Origin: Mycolicibacter acidiphilus
Lineage (GTDB): Bacteria; Actinomycetota; Actinomycetes; Mycobacteriales; Mycobacteriaceae
Direction: 5' to 3'
NCBI RefSeq assembly: GCF_018455725.1
Contig: NZ_JAHCLR010000034.1
Coordinates: 1 to 64,000 of the forward strand
DNA length: 64,000 nucleotides
Part shown: positions 18,479 through 30,128 of the stretch, piece after piece
Layout: each line of letters begins with the position of its first letter
How positions within the stretch are numbered: the stretch's first letter is position 1
The notes under the pieces: model-generated
What the model was told of the DNA's origin: nothing
Database searches by the model: none
Seen by the model: the letters and a program-made list of their open reading frames with translations, nothing else
Position numbers and translations under genes: made by a program

Positions 18479-18679
18479 CGATAAGCTTGTCTGCAGCGGC
18501 ATACGTCACTTTTGTGCTGGGACTTCACCGATCCGTTCGTTAGGCTGCTGGCGTTGTCGGCGTGAAGAGCGGCGGGCGTGAGCGAGTTATGAGTATCCGT
18601 CGAAGTTGTGACCGGTGCAGTGTTGTCGATGGAGGAATCGGCGTCGGGCCTGCGTCGGGATTTCGGTGAGGGCTAGGCG

Positions 18680-19660
18680 ATGGTGAGTCCTCGAGAACTC
18701 CGTGAGCGCTGGACACCCGAACGCGCGGCCCACGCAAAGAAAGCACTGGAGCACCCGAGAAGGTGGAAGGCGATCGAGAAGGTCGCCTTCGGGCAGCATG
18801 AAGGGCGCTGGGACCTTCGTGGCCTGACAATCCACACCAACGTCCAAGGTGTGACCGAGAAGCACGTTCAGGTGGCCGGCATAGAGCGTGACTACACGTT
18901 CGTCACCCTCGACAAACCGCCGGAATTCCATAAAGTCAAATGGCAATCCATCGACTTCAGTTACTCCGAGATCGACCATCTTCGGCTGTTCCTCTCTGAA
19001 CTTCGCGACTGCGCATTCACGGGCGGAACCTTTCGCTACTGGCGAAGCTGGGGAGTTCGGTTCATGAACTGCGACTTCTCCGAGTCCGACCTGCAGAACT
19101 CGAACATCGGCGGCGCGCCGTACAAGGGCAGGGATGTTGAATATATAAACTGCCACTGGCGTTCGGGAAACATGAAGTCCGCGAGCTTATCGGATGGAAA
19201 ATACCGCGACTGCCAGTTCGAGGCGGTTACGCTCGCCAACGAACAGGTGATCAACGCATCGTTCGTGCGGTGCATCTTTTCGGGTAGTCTAACCGAAATC
19301 ATGTTCGATGGCCGCGATCACAAATCAACCTTTCCCTGGCGGGTACGTCCGGATGCGTTCAGCGAATGTGATCTAAGAAATGCCGCACTTGATGACGTAG
19401 AGTTCATTGGGATCGATACACGAAGTCTACGCTTGCCGGATCATGGCCAGAGAATTCCTCGATTTGTAGCGGTAGCACGCCGTGCATTCGATTGGATCAC
19501 TACCGCTGAATTGCCACCCAACGAGGCCCGCTATTTGGAAATGTGTTGGAAATGCCACGTTACCCAACTTCCCGATGACGCCGAAGGGTGGCTCGACCTC
19601 GACTCACTCGATGCGCACTCCCGAGGTCTCATCGAGGCGTCTATCGCAGACGGTCTGTAA
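18680..19660 (+). CDS. Pentapeptide-repeat-like protein, base composition unlike neighbours
   Basis: A 326-residue protein that I recognise only as pentapeptide-repeat-like. Rungs such as RFMNCDFSESDLQNSNI, CQFEAVTL, ASFVRCIFSGSL and ECDLRNAALDDVEFIGID suggest an irregular right-handed beta-helix over residues about 75-240. The C-terminal helical region has WKCHVTQLPDD. GC content by eye is near 50-55% and codon choice includes AAA, ATA, AGA and TTA, unlike the genes around it, which suggests acquisition. GGTGAGGG lies 7 bases before ATG 18680. It has no partner gene, so a role in immunity or defence is possible but unproven. Confidence 0.65.
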   Translation: MVSPRELRERWTPERAAHAKKALEHPRRWKAIEKVAFGQHEGRWDLRGLTIHTNVQGVTEKHVQVAGIERDYTFVTLDKPPEFHKVKWQSIDFSYSEIDHLRLFLSELRDCAFTGGTFRYWRSWGVRFMNCDFSESDLQNSNIGGAPYKGRDVEYINCHWRSGNMKSASLSDGKYRDCQFEAVTLANEQVINASFVRCIFSGSLTEIMFDGRDHKSTFPWRVRPDAFSECDLRNAALDDVEFIGIDTRSLRLPDHGQRIPRFVAVARRAFDWITTAELPPNEARYLEMCWKCHVTQLPDDAEGWLDLDSLDAHSRGLIEASIADGL

Positions 19661-19704
19661 GACGTATGCCCCGAGGCTCGTCGTGGCCGGTAGATTACGG
19701 GCCC

Positions 19705-20367
19705 GTGAGTAACGTCAGCCGGGTCTGGCAGAACAGGCTCTTCGCCCGCACGGTCGGGGCCTTCTACGCGCGGGCGATCGAACAGCGCGGCGCGACTCGG
19801 GTCCTCGGCCGGCTGATCTTCGGCACCGACGTCGGCCGCATCTATGCCGCGATGGACGTCGTCACCGAGCTGCCCGACGGCTCGACGGTGCTCGACGTGC
19901 CCTGCGGCGGTGGCATCACCGCCGCGCTGCTGCGGCCGGGCCAGCGGGTGCGCTACGTGGCGATGGACATCTCGGCGGGGATGCTCGACCACGCCCGCCG
20001 GCGCCTCACCCCCGATCAACAGCGCATCGTCGAGTTCGCCGAGGCAAGCATCGAGGCGATCCCGTTCGGCGACGGCGAGTTCGACCTGTGCGTGTGCTTC
20101 AACGGGTTGCACTGCCTGCCCGACCCGGCGGCGGCGATCCGGGAGATCGCCCGGGTGCTCAAACCCGGTGGGCGGCTGATCGGAGATTTCGTCACCCGCG
20201 GCGAGGTGCGGCGCTCCGATGCCTACATGGTGCTGATGCGGGCGTCGGGCACTTTCGGCCCCAGCGGCACGGCCGCGGACGCCCGGCGCTGGCTCGCCGA
20301 CGCCGGCCTGACCGTCGACGCCTTCGAAACCTCCGGTGCGATCACACATTTCGTCGCGCACAAGTAA
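19705..20367 (+). CDS. Class I SAM-dependent methyltransferase
   Basis: A 220-residue methyltransferase starting at a GTG. The SAM motif VLDVPCGGGITAALL is near residue 55, then YVAMDISAGML, FGDGEFDLCVCFNGLHC and the post-motif IREIARVLKPGGRLIG, a UbiE/Methyltransf_11 pattern. The substrate is unknown; the family includes quinone and lipid methyltransferases. It lies 44 bases after the pentapeptide-like gene, but base composition returns to the high-GC norm here, so the two probably have separate histories. Confidence 0.85.
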   Translation: MSNVSRVWQNRLFARTVGAFYARAIEQRGATRVLGRLIFGTDVGRIYAAMDVVTELPDGSTVLDVPCGGGITAALLRPGQRVRYVAMDISAGMLDHARRRLTPDQQRIVEFAEASIEAIPFGDGEFDLCVCFNGLHCLPDPAAAIREIARVLKPGGRLIGDFVTRGEVRRSDAYMVLMRASGTFGPSGTAADARRWLADAGLTVDAFETSGAITHFVAHK

Positions 20368-20452
20368 GGGTCTAAATCCCCCCTCGCCAAGCCTGTTATT
20401 CGGGCTAGGGTTGGTGCTATCCAACTGAATCCGACCGGTGAGAGGGTCAACC

Positions 20453-23263
<2,811 letters not shown>

Positions 23264-23296
23264 CCCGCCCGGCCCCGACCAGAAAGGGAGCAACTC

Positions 23297-23632
23297 ATGT
23301 CCGATGGTCTGTACCCGAAAGCGACGCAGGAGATTTACGACCGCCGCCGGGAACTCAACCCACAGGTCAATGATGCGTTCCAGGCGTTCTCCAAGGCGGT
23401 GTTCGCCGACGGTGCGCTGCCGGAGAAGACCAAGCAGCTGATCGCGGTCGCGGTCGCGCACGTGACGCAGTGCCCGTACTGCATCGAAGGCCACACCAAA
23501 CTGGCCCACCGCAAGGGAGCCACTGACGCCGAGATCATCGAAGCGGTCTGGGTGGCTGCCGAGATGCGCGCCGGCGGCGCCTTCGCGCACTCCACCATCG
23601 CCCTGGACGTGCTGAGCAAAGAGAAACGATGA
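23297..23632 (+). CDS. Carboxymuconolactone decarboxylase/AhpD-like protein
   Basis: A 111-residue all-helical CMD-domain protein. The redox pair Cys59-x-x-Cys62 with His66 (QCPYCIEGH) is the AhpD-type active site, so a thiol peroxidase or disulphide reductase activity is more likely than decarboxylation. It starts 33 bases after aconitase behind AAAGGGAG and overlaps the next CMD gene by 4 bases (ATGA). Association with an Fe-S enzyme hints at oxidative-stress protection, which is inference. Confidence 0.85.
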   Translation: MSDGLYPKATQEIYDRRRELNPQVNDAFQAFSKAVFADGALPEKTKQLIAVAVAHVTQCPYCIEGHTKLAHRKGATDAEIIEAVWVAAEMRAGGAFAHSTIALDVLSKEKR

Positions 23633-24087
23633 GCGAACGGCTCAACGTCTACGCCGTCGATCCGAAGGCCACCCGGGCCGTGCTGGCGATGGAGAACTAC
23701 GTGCGAAGTTCCGGGCTGGACCCCGCGCTGTACGAGTTGGTCAAGATCCGTGCCTCCCAACTCAATTCGTGCGCGTTCTGCCTGGACATGCATCACCGGG
23801 ACGCCCGCGCCCAGGGTGAGGATCAGCGGCGGCTCGACGTGCTGTCGGCCTGGCATGAGGCCCCGGACCTGTTCACCCCGGCCGAGCGTGCGGCGCTGGC
23901 CCTCACCGAGGCGGTCACCCGGATCGGCGAGGCCGGGGTTCCCGACGCGGTGTGGACCGAGGTCCGGGCGCACTTCGACGAGACCGCGACCGTGCACCTG
24001 CTGATGGCGATCGCCACGATCAACGTGTGGAACCGGCTGGCCGTCGCCACCCATCAGCGGCTGCCGGATCTGCCCGTCGCGCACTGA
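23629..24087 (+). CDS. Second carboxymuconolactone decarboxylase/AhpD-like peroxidase
   Basis: A 152-residue CMD-family protein with Cys48-x-x-Cys51 and His55-His56 (SCAFCLDMHH), the alkylhydroperoxidase-core motif. It has the longer C-terminal helices VTRIGEAGVPDAVW and VHLLMAIATINVWNRLAV typical of the Atu0492-like peroxidase group. It is translationally coupled to the previous CMD gene, so the two small proteins may act together. Confidence 0.86.
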   Translation: MSERLNVYAVDPKATRAVLAMENYVRSSGLDPALYELVKIRASQLNSCAFCLDMHHRDARAQGEDQRRLDVLSAWHEAPDLFTPAERAALALTEAVTRIGEAGVPDAVWTEVRAHFDETATVHLLMAIATINVWNRLAVATHQRLPDLPVAH

Positions 24088-24133
24088 GCGCTTCGCCCGC
24101 GCGACGGCGGTGTCGGCCGTAAGATCGCCGACG

Positions 24134-25195
24134 ATGCTGCGCGGCACGGGATGGGCTCACGTTCGGGAAGCGATTCAGACGCTCAACCCGGGCTACTTCG
24201 CGCTGGTGATGGCCACCGGGATCATGTCGATCGCCATGCACCAGCAGGGCGCCTATCGCCTGTCGATGCTGCTGCTGTGGCTGACGGTGCTGACCTACCT
24301 GGTGCTGCTGGTGGTCTCCGCGGTCCGGATCACGGTGTACCCGAGCGCATTTCGGGCGGACCTGTTCGACTCGGGCCGGGCATTCGGCCTGTTCACGTTC
24401 GTCTCGGCGACCAACGTGATGGGCACCCGACTGGTGCTCGACGGCCACACCACGGTGGCGTTCGGGCTGCTGATCGGCAGTTCCCTGCTGTGGCTGGTGT
24501 TCGGTTACGTGGTGCCGTGGACGGCGGTGCTCAGCACCACGGAGCGACCGGTGGTGCAGCGGGCCAACGGCACCTGGTTCGTCTGGGTGGTGGCCAGCGA
24601 ATCGGTGGCGGTGCTCGCCGCGGTACTGCAACCGGACATGACCGACCTGTGGCGGCAGATCCTGGCGCTGCTCGCGGTGGCGTCCTGGGCGGTCGGGGTA
24701 TTCCTGTACGCGGCCGCGGGGATCTTCGTGTCCGCCCGGATGATGCTGTACCCGCTGCGCCCGGAGGATCTGATCCCGCAGTACTGGGTGGCGATGGGCG
24801 GCACCGCGATCACGGTTGTGGCCGGGGCCCGCATTGCGGAGATGGCGCACGCGCCGATGGCCGACGCCACCCGCAGCCTGATCGCCGGCACGTCGGTGGT
24901 GTTCTGGGCGTTCGGCACCTGGCTGATCCCACCGCTGCTGGCCGCCGGGGTGTGGCGGCATGTGGTGCACCGGATTCCGCTGCGCTACGAGGCACCGCTG
25001 TGGAGTGTGATCTTCCCGCTCGGCATGTACGGCGTCGGCGGCAAGTACCTGGGCACCGTCGACCACCTGCCGATCGTCTACTACATCGGCTCGGTGGAGA
25101 GCTGGATCGCGCTGGCCGCGTGGGCGGTGACGTTCGTGGCGATGCTGCACCACCTGGTACGCACCCTCGGACCGCGCGCCACCGCGCGACGCTGA
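24134..25195 (+). CDS. TDT-family transporter (tellurite-resistance/dicarboxylate type)
   Basis: A 353-residue integral membrane protein with about ten hydrophobic segments. It belongs to the TDT group (TehA, Mae1, SLAC1-like): it begins with the conserved NPGYFALVMATGIMSIA and ends with WSVIFPLGMYGVGGKYLG. Members move C4-dicarboxylates, sulphite or anions; which one cannot be read here. ATG 24134 was chosen over an upstream ATG at 24110, because the family begins close to it. It is convergent with the secreted protein at 25200, with only 4 bases between. Confidence 0.82.
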   Translation: MLRGTGWAHVREAIQTLNPGYFALVMATGIMSIAMHQQGAYRLSMLLLWLTVLTYLVLLVVSAVRITVYPSAFRADLFDSGRAFGLFTFVSATNVMGTRLVLDGHTTVAFGLLIGSSLLWLVFGYVVPWTAVLSTTERPVVQRANGTWFVWVVASESVAVLAAVLQPDMTDLWRQILALLAVASWAVGVFLYAAAGIFVSARMMLYPLRPEDLIPQYWVAMGGTAITVVAGARIAEMAHAPMADATRSLIAGTSVVFWAFGTWLIPPLLAAGVWRHVVHRIPLRYEAPLWSVIFPLGMYGVGGKYLGTVDHLPIVYYIGSVESWIALAAWAVTFVAMLHHLVRTLGPRATARR

Positions 25196-25199
25196 CGAC

Positions 25200-26006
25200 C
25201 TAGAGCGAGTGCAACCAGGAGCCGTCGAACAGATCGGCCAGCCACGAGCCGTCCGCGTCGGCGGTCCCGGAGGTCAGGCCCAGTGAGCTGAACAGCGGCT
25301 GCAGGTCGATCTTGAAGATGCCACCGGTCGCGTCCGCGTCCAGGTTGTCGCCATTGACGGCGGCCAGGTCGAAGGATCCCGAGTTGTCGATGGCGGGGTC
25401 ACCACCCGCCGCGGCGGTGCTGTGGTCACCGAACACGCTGGCAGAGTTGAAAAAGCTGTTCAATCCGCCGGCGGTGGCGGTGCTGTCGTTGCCGACGACC
25501 ACCGCGCTGTTGTAGCTGCCACCGAAGACGCCGGCCATGCTGTGATCGCCGAACGCGAAGGCGCTGTCCCCGGTGGGCAGGCCGATCGGGATCGGCGGCA
25601 GGAGCCCACCGGACCCCGCTGTGGCATGGTCGCCCACCGCCATCACCATGATGCCGGCACCGCTGGCACTGGCCGTGCTGCCGTCGCCGAACGCCAGCGC
25701 GGTGTTCAAGAAGCCCCCGGTGGTGGCCACGCTGCCGGCGCCGGAGGCGATCGCGAGCAGGCCCGACCCGAACGTCGAATAGACGTTGGCGCTGCCCTCC
25801 TGGAACACCGGGACGCCGAACAGCGCGATGGCGAGGTTCAGCTCTGGCGAGTCGTCGGATGCCGGGTAAGCCAAGTCCGGGGCCCCCACAGAAAGGTCGG
25901 CCGGCTGCAGCCAGCTGTACGGGGCTGCGCCGGCGGATGCCGCGGCGATCGCTACACCGGCGCCGAGTGCAGCCACCAGCGCGCCGAGCCTCATGGCGTG
26001 TCGCAT
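25200..26006 (-). CDS. Secreted Gly/Ala/Ser repeat protein, beta-roll-like
   Basis: A 268-residue exported protein; the signal peptide spans about residues 1-32 (ending AGAAP). The mature part carries recurring units of the form (A/S)-x-x-x-G-(D/N)-x-S-T-A: ALAFGDGSTASAS, MVMAVGDHATAG, FAFGDHSMAG, VVVGNDSTATAGG and SVFGDHSTAAAGG. This spacing recalls left-handed beta-roll repeats of YadA-like heads, though no anchor domain is present. No enzyme motif. Mycobacteria have similar unassigned secreted proteins. It lies 12 bases downstream (in transcription) of the sugar ABC transporter operon and may be its last gene. Confidence 0.7.
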   Translation of the reverse strand: MRHAMRLGALVAALGAGVAIAAASAGAAPYSWLQPADLSVGAPDLAYPASDDSPELNLAIALFGVPVFQEGSANVYSTFGSGLLAIASGAGSVATTGGFLNTALAFGDGSTASASGAGIMVMAVGDHATAGSGGLLPPIPIGLPTGDSAFAFGDHSMAGVFGGSYNSAVVVGNDSTATAGGLNSFFNSASVFGDHSTAAAGGDPAIDNSGSFDLAAVNGDNLDADATGGIFKIDLQPLFSSLGLTSGTADADGSWLADLFDGSWLHSL

Positions 26007-26017
26007 GGGTATCGACC

Positions 26018-27088
26018 CTACATGATCCGACAGCCATTCATGTCGAAAAAAAGGAGGCGTTCCGAATCGGGGTGCAACCGCAGTCGGCTGCCGCGCCGGA
26101 CCCTGTCGTCGGCGCCGACCCGGGCGGTGAGTGCCTGCCCGACGGAGCCGTCCGCACCGGTGATGCGCCCGTAGACATAAGTGTCGGCGCCGAGTTCCTC
26201 CACCAGGTCCACGTCGACGTCGACGCCGTCGGCACCGGGCAGCAGGTGCTCGGGACGCACCCCGACCGTCACCTCGGGGTGCTCGGCGGCGATCTCCCGG
26301 CTCACCGGCACCCGCCAGTCCCCCAGCATCACCGCACCGTCGACAACCGGCAGCGTCAGCAGGTTCATCGCCGGTGAGCCGATGAACCCGGCGACGAAGA
26401 TGTTCGCCGGCCGGCGATACAACTCGCGCGGTGTGGCGCACTGCTGCAGCACCCCGTCGCACAGCACGGCGACCCGGTCGCCCATCGTCATCGCCTCCAC
26501 CTGGTCGTGGGTGACGTAGACGGTGGTGGTGCCCAGGCTGCGCTGCAACTCCGCGATCTGGTTGCGGGTCTGCACCCGCAGTTTGGCGTCCAGGTTCGAC
26601 AGCGGCTCGTCCATCAGGAACACCTGCGGGCGGCGCACGATCGCTCGGCCCATCGCCACCCGTTGCCGTTCACCCCCGGACAGGTTCTTGGGTTTGCGGT
26701 TCAGGTGATCCTGCAGACCGAGGAGTTGCGCGGCTTCGCTGACCCGACGGGCGATCTCGGCCTTCGGGGTCTTGGCGATCTTGAGTGCGAAACCCATGTT
26801 CTGCGCGACGGTCATGTGCGGATACAGCGCGTAGTTCTGGAACACCATCGCGATGTCGCGGGCACCGGGGTCCAGCGTCGTGACATCGGTCTGCCCGATG
26901 AGAATCCGCCCGGCGTCGACGGTTTCGAGTCCGGCCAGCATCCGCAGCGTCGTCGTCTTGCCGCAGCCGGACGGCCCGACCAGCACCATGAACTCGCCGT
27001 CGGCGATTTCCAGATCGAGGCGGTCCAGCGCCGGGCGCACACTGCCGGGATAGCGCCGGGTGGTCTGCTCGAACGTCACCGATGCCAC
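26018..27088 (-). CDS. Sugar ABC transporter ATP-binding protein (UgpC/MsmK type)
   Basis: A 356-residue CUT1-type ATPase. Walker A GPSGCGKTTT is at residues 38-47, signature LSGGE at 136-140, Walker B FLMDEP at 157-162 and the H-loop VTHDQ near 193; a TOBE-like C-terminal regulatory domain holds VGVRPEHL. It powers import by the two permeases immediately upstream in the operon. The unit matches the Rv2038c-Rv2041c transporter of M. tuberculosis in order and type. The sugar is unknown. Confidence 0.95.
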   Translation of the reverse strand: MASVTFEQTTRRYPGSVRPALDRLDLEIADGEFMVLVGPSGCGKTTTLRMLAGLETVDAGRILIGQTDVTTLDPGARDIAMVFQNYALYPHMTVAQNMGFALKIAKTPKAEIARRVSEAAQLLGLQDHLNRKPKNLSGGERQRVAMGRAIVRRPQVFLMDEPLSNLDAKLRVQTRNQIAELQRSLGTTTVYVTHDQVEAMTMGDRVAVLCDGVLQQCATPRELYRRPANIFVAGFIGSPAMNLLTLPVVDGAVMLGDWRVPVSREIAAEHPEVTVGVRPEHLLPGADGVDVDVDLVEELGADTYVYGRITGADGSVGQALTARVGADDRVRRGSRLRLHPDSERLLFFDMNGCRIM

Positions 27089-27097
27089 TGTGCCGCC

Positions 27098-27937
27098 TTA
27101 CCTTCCACCGAAGCCGGTGATGGCGATGCCGCTGACGAACGCACGCTGCGCGAGCGCGTAGATCACGACCAGCGGCACCAGCATCAGCACCGACGCCGCC
27201 ATCAGCACCGGCCAGTCCGCGACGTATTCGCCCTGCATCCACACCAGTCCGAGGGTAAGGGTGGCGATGCCCTTACGCTGAATCATCAACAGCGGCCAAA
27301 GGAAATCGTTCCACACGTTCACCCAGGTCAGCACCGCCAGCACCATCGCCGCCGGTTTCGCGTGCGGCAGCAGGATTCGCCAGTACACCTGCCACGGCGA
27401 GCAGCCGTCGAGCACCGCGGCCTCCTCCAGATCGACTGGCAGTGTGGCGAAGAACTGTCGCATCAGGTAGGTGCCGAATGCGCTGCCGAACAGCCCCGGG
27501 ATGATCATCGCCCACATGGTGTCCGTCCACCCGAACACCCGCATCAGGATGAACTGCGGGATCACCGTCACCGTCAGCGGCACCATCAGCGTCGCCAGAT
27601 ACAGCAGGAACAGCGTGTCGCGGCCGGTGAACTTCAACCGGGCGAACGCATAGCCGGCGAGCGAGCAGAAGAACACCTGCCCGGCTGTCACGCATCCGGC
27701 GTAGAGCACGGTGTTGAACAGCATGCGCCAGAACGGCATTCGTGCGAACACGTCGGCGTAGTTCGTCCACTGCGGGTGGGCCGGCAACAGGACCGGCAGG
27801 CTCACCTCCGCCTGCTTCTTCAATGACCCGGACAGCGCCCACAGGATCGGGAATAGTGCGGACGCGACGATGCCGGCCAGCGCGGCGTACACGCCGAGCT
27901 GCCGTGCGATCCGGTGCCGCCGGTGGACTCGGGTCAT
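27098..27937 (-). CDS. Sugar ABC transporter permease, second subunit
   Basis: A 279-residue inner-membrane permease with six predicted helices. The EAA loop reads EEAAVLDGCSPWQVYWRILLP, the site that docks the ATPase. It begins by a 1-base overlap with the first permease (TGATG) and ends 9 bases before the ATPase gene. It corresponds to the Rv2039c-type MalG-like subunit of the same four-gene importer. Confidence 0.93.
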   Translation of the reverse strand: MTRVHRRHRIARQLGVYAALAGIVASALFPILWALSGSLKKQAEVSLPVLLPAHPQWTNYADVFARMPFWRMLFNTVLYAGCVTAGQVFFCSLAGYAFARLKFTGRDTLFLLYLATLMVPLTVTVIPQFILMRVFGWTDTMWAMIIPGLFGSAFGTYLMRQFFATLPVDLEEAAVLDGCSPWQVYWRILLPHAKPAAMVLAVLTWVNVWNDFLWPLLMIQRKGIATLTLGLVWMQGEYVADWPVLMAASVLMLVPLVVIYALAQRAFVSGIAITGFGGR

Positions 27938-28821
27938 CAGTCCGCCTCTGCATCTCGGCGGGACAGCCGCATCTGCAGCACGGTCAGCACCAGCAGCACC
28001 GCGAACATCACCCAGGCCAGCGCAGATGCGTAGCCGAAGTCCAGGAACGCGAAGGCGTGCTGGAACAGCATGATCGCCAGCACGTAGGTGCCGGTCTCCG
28101 GCCCGCCGTTGCTGCCGGTGAGCACGTACACCAGGTCGAATGCCTGGAACGCGTTGATGATCGAGATCACCACCACGAACGACAGCGCGCCGCGGATCAT
28201 CGGCACGGTGATCGAGACGAAGCGCCGCACCTCTCCGGCACCGTCGATCCGGGCGGCCTCGTGCAGACTCTCCGGCACGCCCTGCATGGCGGCCAGCAGG
28301 ATCACCGTCGCGAACGGCACGCTCTTCCAGACGCTGACCACGCACAGCGCCACCATCGCCCAGTGCGGCTCGGTCAGCCACGGCACCGGCCCGACGCCGA
28401 TCCAGCCCAGCACGATGTTGAGCAGGCCGGCGTCGGTGTTGAACACGAACCGCCACACCACCGCGATCACCACTGCCGACACCGCCAGCGGCAGGAAGGC
28501 GATCGTGCGGAAAATCCCGATCCCCTTGATCTTCCGGTTCAATACCCCTGCAGCCACCAGGCTGATCAGCACGGTCGGCACCAACGTGCCCAGGGTGAAG
28601 ACGGTGGTGTTGCGGGCCGCGATCGCAAACAGTGGGTCGGCGGTGAACAGGTCCCGAAAGTTGGCTGCGCCGACGAACTTCGGCGGGCTGAACAGATCCC
28701 ACCGCTGGAAACTCATGTACAGCGAGAAGCCGAGCGGGAACAGCATGAACACCGCGACCGCAATCAGGTTCGGGGCGACGAACCACCGTCCCGCCCGTGC
28801 GCGTCGTCTGGTGGCGGTCAT
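27937..28821 (-). CDS. Sugar ABC transporter permease, first subunit
   Basis: A 294-residue permease with six predicted transmembrane helices, beginning with an Arg-rich cytoplasmic stretch (TATRRRARAGR). The EAA motif LHEAARIDGAGEVRRFVSITVP is present, as in MalF/UgpA-type proteins. The ATG at 28821 overlaps the end of the binding-protein gene by 4 bases. A longer open frame upstream is only an alternative reading of that gene. Confidence 0.93.
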   Translation of the reverse strand: MTATRRRARAGRWFVAPNLIAVAVFMLFPLGFSLYMSFQRWDLFSPPKFVGAANFRDLFTADPLFAIAARNTTVFTLGTLVPTVLISLVAAGVLNRKIKGIGIFRTIAFLPLAVSAVVIAVVWRFVFNTDAGLLNIVLGWIGVGPVPWLTEPHWAMVALCVVSVWKSVPFATVILLAAMQGVPESLHEAARIDGAGEVRRFVSITVPMIRGALSFVVVISIINAFQAFDLVYVLTGSNGGPETGTYVLAIMLFQHAFAFLDFGYASALAWVMFAVLLVLTVLQMRLSRRDAEAD

Positions 28822-30128
28822 GTGGCGGCCAGCACTTCGTCGACCTGCGGCACCAGGTCGGTCTTCAATGATGCGGCCGGGCGTTTTCCCCGTAGCACCG
28901 GACCGAACGCCCGGTCCAGCAGTGCGTGCACCTTCGACCACTCCGGGGTGATCGGCAGCCCCTCGGAGTGGGCGGGTCCACCGGTCAGTACCGCCAGGTT
29001 CTCGATCCCGCGGTGCGCGGCGGTGAAACCGGGTGCCGCGATCGCCGATTTCAGCACCGGTACGAACAGTCCGGACTCCCCGATCAACGCCTGCCCGATC
29101 GGTCCGGCAACGAATTTCACGAACTCCCACGCCTGCTCCCGGCGCCGGCTCTGCGCGGCGATCGCCAGGCCGGTGGTGCCGATGTCGGAGCGGGCGGCCA
29201 GCCCGCGAGCGGCGGCCGCCGGTCCGGTCGGCAGCACGCCGATGTCGAAGTCCAACCCGTCGGCACGCGCGAACGTCTGGTAACGCCAGTGCCCGCCCAG
29301 CGCCATCGCCGCCTTGCCGAGTGAGAACAGGTCCATCGTCGACATCGACTGCGTGTCGGAGACCGCCGGCGCCACCTTGTGCACGTTGGCCAGGTCGGCG
29401 TAGAACTGCACGCCGGCAAGGAAATCGTCGTCGTCGAAATTGAGGTGGGCGGGGTTCATCCGCGGCACCGACCACGGGGTGCCGTTGTTCATACCGAACA
29501 GCCCGGCGGTGTACGCCGGTGACCAGGTGTCGACGAAACCCCACTGCCGCACCCGTCCGTCGGGGCCGCGCTTGGTCAAAGCGGTTGCGGTATCCAGGAA
29601 TTCCGCGAAAATCCAGGGCCGATCCCAACGTCCCGGCGGGGGTGCGATCCCGGCGTCGGCGAACAGCGCCCGGTTGTAGAACAGGAAGGCACCGGACCAC
29701 TGCTCGGGGAAGGCGTACTGGCCACCGGAGAATGCGAACGTGTCGTAGAGCGCGTCGATGCTGTCGGCTCGCAGTTGCTCGGCGAACGCGCGGTCACGGG
29801 CCAGCAGCGTGTTCAGGTCCAGCAATACCCCTCGGTCGGCCAGGCCGGCGTAGTTGAACTCCCACGCCATCAACACGTCCGGGCATTTGCCGCCGGCGCA
29901 GAACGTCGACATCTGCTGGGTGGGATCACCTCCGGCCAGAATGGGTCGCACCGCGATGCCGGGGTGGGTCCGCTGGAAGGCGTCGATGATCCGCTGCCGG
30001 GGGTCGGCCTCCTCCGGGTTCGCCGCGAAGAAGAACGTCAGGGCGTCGTCGTCGCGAGCGCAGCCGGCCAGCGCCGCGGCGCCGAGGACACCGGCGCCGC
30101 GCAGCAGGGTGCGTCGCTGCAACCGCAT
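28818..30128 (-). CDS. Sugar ABC transporter substrate-binding lipoprotein
   Basis: A 436-residue extracellular solute-binding protein. The leader MRLQRRTLLRGAGVLGAAAL ends in a lipobox AGC at about Cys23, and an RR pair precedes it, so export may be through Tat. The mature protein has the two-lobed family pattern: GGKCPDVLMAWEFNYAGL, FPEQWSGAFLFYNRALF, and FVDTWSPAY. It captures a sugar for the two permeases downstream. It is the first gene of the importer and its ATG overlaps the stop of the YhgE-like gene by one base, which ties that gene to the operon. Confidence 0.93.
   Translation of the reverse strand: MRLQRRTLLRGAGVLGAAALAGCARDDDALTFFFAANPEEADPRQRIIDAFQRTHPGIAVRPILAGGDPTQQMSTFCAGGKCPDVLMAWEFNYAGLADRGVLLDLNTLLARDRAFAEQLRADSIDALYDTFAFSGGQYAFPEQWSGAFLFYNRALFADAGIAPPPGRWDRPWIFAEFLDTATALTKRGPDGRVRQWGFVDTWSPAYTAGLFGMNNGTPWSVPRMNPAHLNFDDDDFLAGVQFYADLANVHKVAPAVSDTQSMSTMDLFSLGKAAMALGGHWRYQTFARADGLDFDIGVLPTGPAAAARGLAARSDIGTTGLAIAAQSRRREQAWEFVKFVAGPIGQALIGESGLFVPVLKSAIAAPGFTAAHRGIENLAVLTGGPAHSEGLPITPEWSKVHALLDRAFGPVLRGKRPAASLKTDLVPQVDEVLAAT

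Noticed and set aside
27742-29283. 513-codon plus-strand frame opposite the sugar permeases
   Set aside because: It is a shadow of the permease and binding-protein genes. The product is Arg/His-rich with no recognisable domain.
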